Positions 59,698 through 64,000 of a stretch of DNA of 64,000 bases are shown here, piece after piece. Under the pieces are notes generated by a model that saw only the letters and a program-made list of their open reading frames with translations, was not told the origin of the DNA and did no database searches. The position numbers were made by a program, and so were the translations under genes. Each line of letters opens with the position of its first letter. The first letter of the stretch is position 1. This DNA comes from Gloeophyllum trabeum ATCC 11539 (taxonomy: Eukaryota; Basidiomycota; Agaricomycetes; Gloeophyllales; Gloeophyllaceae), in NCBI RefSeq assembly GCF_000344685.1, contig NW_006920410.1, forward strand, positions 3,760,470-3,824,469, in the 5' to 3' direction.

Positions 59698-60528
59698 ATG
59701 GATGCAATCGCGACTGAGCTAGCCCAGTTCCTCGTCCAGCGCCTGCAGACGTAAGGGTGTATGCACCTGAATCGCCCGGGCTGTGATGACCCTGTCTACG
59801 TTCTAGCGTTCCTGCTTCGTCGCGTCTTCTCGTCGGGATCTCAGGCATACCAGCCTCGGGCAAATCGACACTCGCTGAACTCGTCGTGGACAATGTCAAC
59901 GAGATCCTACACGGAAAGGGGGGCGAAGGGGATGTGACGGCCGTCCTCGTCGGTCTGGACGGTTGGCACCTTACCCGAGCGCAGCTGGATGCTTTCCCGG
60001 ACCCTAAGCTAGCTCACGACAGACGAGGTGCTCACTGGACTTTCGACGGCGATGCTTATGTCGAGTTCGTCAAGTCCTTGCGACTACCCCTTTCTCTATC
60101 ATCTGTGGTTACTGCGCCCTCCTTCGATCATGCTCTGAAGGACCCTACCCCTCACGCAGTGTCAATACATCCACACCATCGCATTGTAGTCATCGAAGGG
60201 TTGTATACATTCCTCTCCATTGAGCCCTGGCGACGCGCCGGAGAATTCTTGGACGAACGCTGGTTTGTGGATATCAGCGTGGAGGAGGCGACAAGGAGAT
60301 TGGTGAAACGGCACGTTGTCAGTGGTGTCGCGAAGGATAAGGACGAGGCAATCTGGAGAGCAAACAATAATGATATGCCGAGTTCGTTGTACCCGCTCTC
60401 TTCATCAGAACACGACAGATAACGCTGACACTACTGCTACACCAGATGGACAGTTCATCATAGATAATTTACTAGATCCTACCCGGCGTATCGCCAGTGT
60501 CAACGATCCGGTATTTACAACTGAATAA
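59698..60528 (+). CDS. P-loop kinase of the uridine-kinase/YFH7-like type
   Basis: Exon 1 begins MDAIATELAQFLVQRLQ at 59698. After an intron with GTAAGG donor, the Walker A motif reads LLVGISGIPASGKSTLAELV (about 59830-59885). The body has VLVGLDGWHLTRAQLDAFPD, RRGAHWTFDGDAYVEFVKSL, HHRIVVIEGLYTFLSIEPWR, FVDISVEEATRRLVKRHVVS and EAIWRANNNDMP. A last exon encodes NGQFIIDNLLDPTRRIASVN and ends FTTE, TAA at 60528. The last intron needs the unusual donor GTTCGT. The DGWHLTR block and the RANNND-NGQ block are typical of fungal YFH7-like nucleoside/pantothenate-kinase-fold ATPases; the substrate is not known. Confidence 0.85.
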
Positions 60529-61284
60529 GCAACACGTGAATGCAACATGCGGCCATGTAAGATGCCACACATTTTGAGCGATCGCTGAACTATGTATGCG
60601 TTTGATAGATCGGCTGTCCGTAGCTCTCCGATCTCGTGGGTCTTGTGCACTTTAGCCAACGCAGGAGCTGAACCTAATAGCGTAGCTCTGGCCAGGTTAG
60701 GACACACTGTCAGGCGCGACCACGGTACTATCTGTTCCACAGGAGGATCGTCGCCGGGTCACGATTGCTCGCTGATGTCCTCTTCACTATGCTCCGGTAC
60801 ATCCTCCGAGCCGACACTCCGGCCTCCCACCTGACAACAGACCGTATGGTACCCCAACAGTTGAAGCTCGTAATAGGCTGTCTCCGGTCTGCAATCGAGC
60901 AGTCTCTGCGTTCTCCTGATAAGACTATGATGATTCAAATTGTGACCGCCGGCATCACCGGTGGCCACTGTCGTTTATATGCACGCCGGACGTCTTAAGG
61001 TTCTGGATGCAAAGCCAGTCTTAATATCGCTGATAATGAATTCAACAGATTAACTCCACTCGAAAAGATAAGATATATAGTCGACATCTCGTCTGTGGTC
61101 GCTCTCACAAGGGCAAGATATACCAACAATAGCGATACAACTCGTGCGTAAATATGCTACATATCGAAGAGTATTACAAAATTATCAATCATAGTGAGTG
61201 CGCAGTCGGGTCGATAGCATGCATATCTAAAGATTGCAGAGGTGAGAAGCCAATAACAGGAATATCTGCGCACAACTTACCTTG
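60529..61284. other. Convergent intergenic region
   Basis: 3' ends of the P-loop kinase gene (+) and the zinc-finger gene (-). Small open frames lack recognisable features. Confidence 0.4.
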
Positions 61285-62744
61285 TCAGAATACCAAGACC
61301 TTACCCAGGGCACTAGTATTGGAGACGTCCTTCCCAACCAAGCCGGGACCGGGCAACTTGCCGGACCATCCCTTCGGATGGTAGGGCGCTGCATCGGTGT
61401 TCTCGTCGTACGAATTCCTCTCCTCCCAGACACCATTGTAGAATCCCTCGGCCACAGGCGGCAACGGCACCGGCAACGACTTCGGATAATGACTGAGGTT
61501 GAAATTGCTGAGAGAGGGAGGTATCCAGCGGGAGGGCGACGGAGCGCGTCTGCGCCTCTTGGTTCGGCTCTCGATGGCCATGGACAATGGGTCGACTTGG
61601 CTGGTGCTTCTACTGGAATCTCTCTTGCGAGAGGTAGGTTGTGGGGTAGTCTCTGCAGAAGCCGTGGACCGCTCCGCGGAGGTATATATACGATGCCGTG
61701 GTGCTGAAACACTCGGTGGCACCGATTGCGCTGGCGCAGTCGTGCCCGAGGCGCTGTCCGCAGTGATGTCAGCGGCGGGCGAGTGTGGATCAGACGCGGA
61801 ACCCGAGGAGGATCCCTTATTCACTGGCTTCTGGGCGCAGCGGCGGACGTGCCGGTTGAGGTTGGATAACACGCCGAAGCGACGACCACAGATGTTGCAG
61901 GCGTGTGCTGCACCGCCGCTCGTGAGCCGCCGGAAGCAAGTGTATTGGAAAGCGACTGCGTACCTTTCTCGCCCGTGTGGACCAGGAGGTGCTGAGACGC
62001 AGGTGAGCACGCGTTTCCTAAACACCGGAGGCTCGATCTCACCTTGCGAAGAGTGCTGGGCCTGTCAAAGGTCTTGTGGCACATCCAGCAGCCGTGCTTT
62101 TTCTCCTTCACTTTGCCGCTTGAGCCTGAGTTATGACTGCAGGCGGATTCAGTCTGCCTAGCCTCTGGGCGCGGGAGAGCAGTCTGCGCTGGGGAATCCT
62201 GTTGCGGAATTCCTCCAGTATACCTCGTGTCGTGCACAGCGGTCGACGTCGACCCTGCTGGCGCCACAAATGCTGCTGGAGGGAGAGGCAGCGGTCGTCT
62301 GGGCAGTGCAGCGGGGACGCTCGGGACGGAGGGTGACCTAGGGCGACTTCTGAGTGGGATTGCCATCGCGCTGAAAAGAGGGATTTCTGATGAAGACGGA
62401 GGTGAAGTCACAGAGGCTTTATGCAGATTCGACTGGATCTGGGTATTCCAGGAGAAAATTCTATCGCTAGTGCCGACGCCCGCGGAACGTGGATCGTTCC
62501 AAGCTGTTGTCTCGCTGTCCGAATAAGCATAGGAGCTGGCCTGATTGGCAAGGTACGCTCCTGCGGAATCAAAGTTGGACGGCACTGGCGGGGCTGACAA
62601 GACGAACTCGTGATCCGCCAGCTGGGACGATCCATTCAAGAAGCTGAGGCTGGCTGGGATTTGGTAAGTCTCGTCATGGGGAGTGCGCGGAATATATTGA
62701 GTGGCGTAGTGGTGTGCGTGCGAGGGGGACAGCGTCGGTGGCAT
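61285..62744 (-). CDS. C2H2 zinc-finger transcription factor
   Basis: Start MPPTLSPSHAHHYATQYIPR at 62744. The N-terminal about 220 residues are Ser/Pro-rich (possible activation region). Two classical C2H2 fingers follow: CWMCHKTFDRPSTLRKHLLV then HTGEK, and ACNICGRRFGVLSNLNRHVR ending RRC, where the last ligand is Cys. Introns interrupt the first finger (about 62045-61995) and the linker (about 61975-61920). After the fingers come a Ser/Ala stretch, a basic SRTKRRRRAPSPSRW segment (nuclear signal candidate) and a Pro-rich C-terminus with AEGFYNGVWEERNSYDENTD, ending KVLVF at 61285. The two-finger arrangement with a Pro-rich tail is common in basidiomycete regulators; target genes are unknown. 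Confidence 0.85.
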
Positions 62745-62811
62745 TGTCGAGTCAGTCAGACGGACGGCGAGACAACTGGGAAGATCTCGCAAAGCGCTGT
62801 CTTCTCGGCCG

Positions 62812-62819
62812 TTATATAT
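62812..62819 (-). promoter_or_regulatory. TATA box of the C2H2 gene
   Basis: On the minus strand atatataa lies about 70 bases upstream of the start codon at 62744. Confidence 0.5.
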
Positions 62820-64000
62820 TTCTGTCCTAAGACAGTCCTAGCACGGTTGCCTATCGAAGACAGACTCTGTCATTTTCGTGTTGCTGCAATCGTAATACAC
62901 CCATGCAGGCCGAGACTTCCACACGCCGCGAATAGATGTTATTATTGGCGCCTTGTTCTTACACGTGGACCCGCGGGGCAGACGCTAGCCTGTCGTAGTG
63001 GGGCGAAGGGTCCCAATTACCGCGGTGAACCTAACCGCCTTGCCCTATTCTGGCAGTTGCTACACAATGTAGTACACATGAACCCCTCGTCCCGCGTTGC
63101 GCGTGGGCTCCTGTCAGCAGAGACGATCCTGTAAATAGACGTAACTCACCTCACGATTCTTCCACTGAAAGGATAACGTCGGCCAGGTCTGTGTCCTGAC
63201 ACCTGACTCCGTGCAAGGTAATCCGGCAAACTTAGACAAGCCGCAGCGGGGGCGATAGCGTTTCGGCACCAGAGACTCGGGCCCGTCTTCCCACCGTTGG
63301 GATGCAATGGATCTTGTCAGCTCGTCGGACCCTTTGAGATTTATTCAACGCCCTCTTGATGATGGGGTTGTCAATCGATGGAGAGGTCGCCGAGTGATGC
63401 AAGGAAGTCAGAATCGCTCAGGTGCAGTTCGGTTTACTGGCACATGGATACGTAAGTGCTTCCCAATCTCGGGGATTCCGGCCGATTTGATTTCAGATCT
63501 TGAAGAGAACCCGGCGGTAATGTGTTGATAGTACTGGAGAGCCAATAGGAGAATCCACTCAGCGCAGCCTATCGTCAGTCAGTGAGTATTGGGGAGATTG
63601 ACGCAGCAGCAGAAACAAGATCGTAGATGTGAAACAAACACACCAATGAGCGTAGCAACGGGTGAGCGACTCGGAGGACGGAGAGGTTGCGTAAATGCCG
63701 ACCATGTCGGAAGGACAGCGTCGGCGGCTGGGGGGCGCAATTCCACAGGCAATAAGGCGGCCACGCTAGACAATTCCTGGACATCTGAATAATGTGACGG
63801 ACCTCCACTGTCTGCGATGCTCGCAGAAAATGACTTCGGATGTCCCGATATCGTTCATAGTCGGAGAGGAAGCCCCAACAGGGGAGCCTATTAAGTGTCT
63901 TCTCTTCGGAGAACGTGTATATGATATCGGACTATATCCGTAGGATATTCGATGCTTCAATTTATTCATACTAGAGGGAATACTCTGGGGGAGCGAGTAC
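62820..64000. other. Right flank, no gene recognised
   Basis: Open frames at 62610-63134 and 63307-63528 (plus strand) overlap the promoter region or lack domain signs. I could not support a gene, repeat or RNA here; part of a gene beyond the window may start or end in this stretch. Confidence 0.4.

Overview
The window is nuclear DNA of a filamentous basidiomycete, most likely an Agaricomycete wood-decay or polypore-type fungus. Genes are split by many 45-65 bp GT-AG introns, intergenic spaces are short, and lineage-typical families are present: two FunK1 fungal-type kinases, an HNH nuclease-like gene of the expanded fungal family, and a GSTFuA-like glutathione transferase. Gene models come from splice sites and open frames read by eye; first exons and some internal junctions are approximate.

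Layout. At 0.2-1.2 kb lies NFU1 (mitochondrial Fe-S scaffold). At 1.2-4.0 kb is a gene-poor stretch with a 588-base N gap flanked by two identical 335-bp sequences. At 4.0-8.1 kb are a GSTFuA-like transferase and a phenol-hydroxylase-type FAD monooxygenase, separated by a hairpin-rich spacer. At 8.5-9.8 kb is an HNH-domain gene, then mostly empty sequence. At 11.7-15.7 kb is a 1270-aa low-complexity protein, followed by FunK1 kinase copy 1 (16.9-19.6 kb). At 20.0-28.1 kb are a coiled-coil gene resembling HAUS1 (-), RGP1 (+) and a PSP1-domain gene (+). At 28.9-34.9 kb is an inverted duplicate of the 13.6-19.7 kb block: an intact FunK1 copy 2 and a decayed copy of the low-complexity gene. At 35.7-46 kb are APC11 (-), CSN7 (+), mitochondrial glutamyl-tRNA synthetase (+) and UBR1 (-). 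At 46-50 kb are TRS33/TRAPPC6 (+), a MITE-like element with TA target duplication, and a Ser/Pro-rich gene (-). At 50-64 kb are an ATO/GPR1-FUN34-type transporter (-), an SDR (+), a GT25 glycosyltransferase (-), a GH99/GH71-like protein with a proline-rich tail (-), a YFH7/uridine-kinase-like P-loop protein (+) and a C2H2 zinc-finger protein (-).

Themes. Most genes are housekeeping: ubiquitin system (APC11, CSN7, UBR1), membrane traffic (RGP1, TRS33, GT25), mitochondria (NFU1, GluRS) and spindle (HAUS1-like). Four tight head-to-head pairs probably share promoters. The most notable structure is the inverted segmental duplication around the kinases, which includes a 140-bp perfectly identical tract inside otherwise diverged copies and suggests gene conversion. 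I found no CRISPR, rRNA or convincing tRNA.
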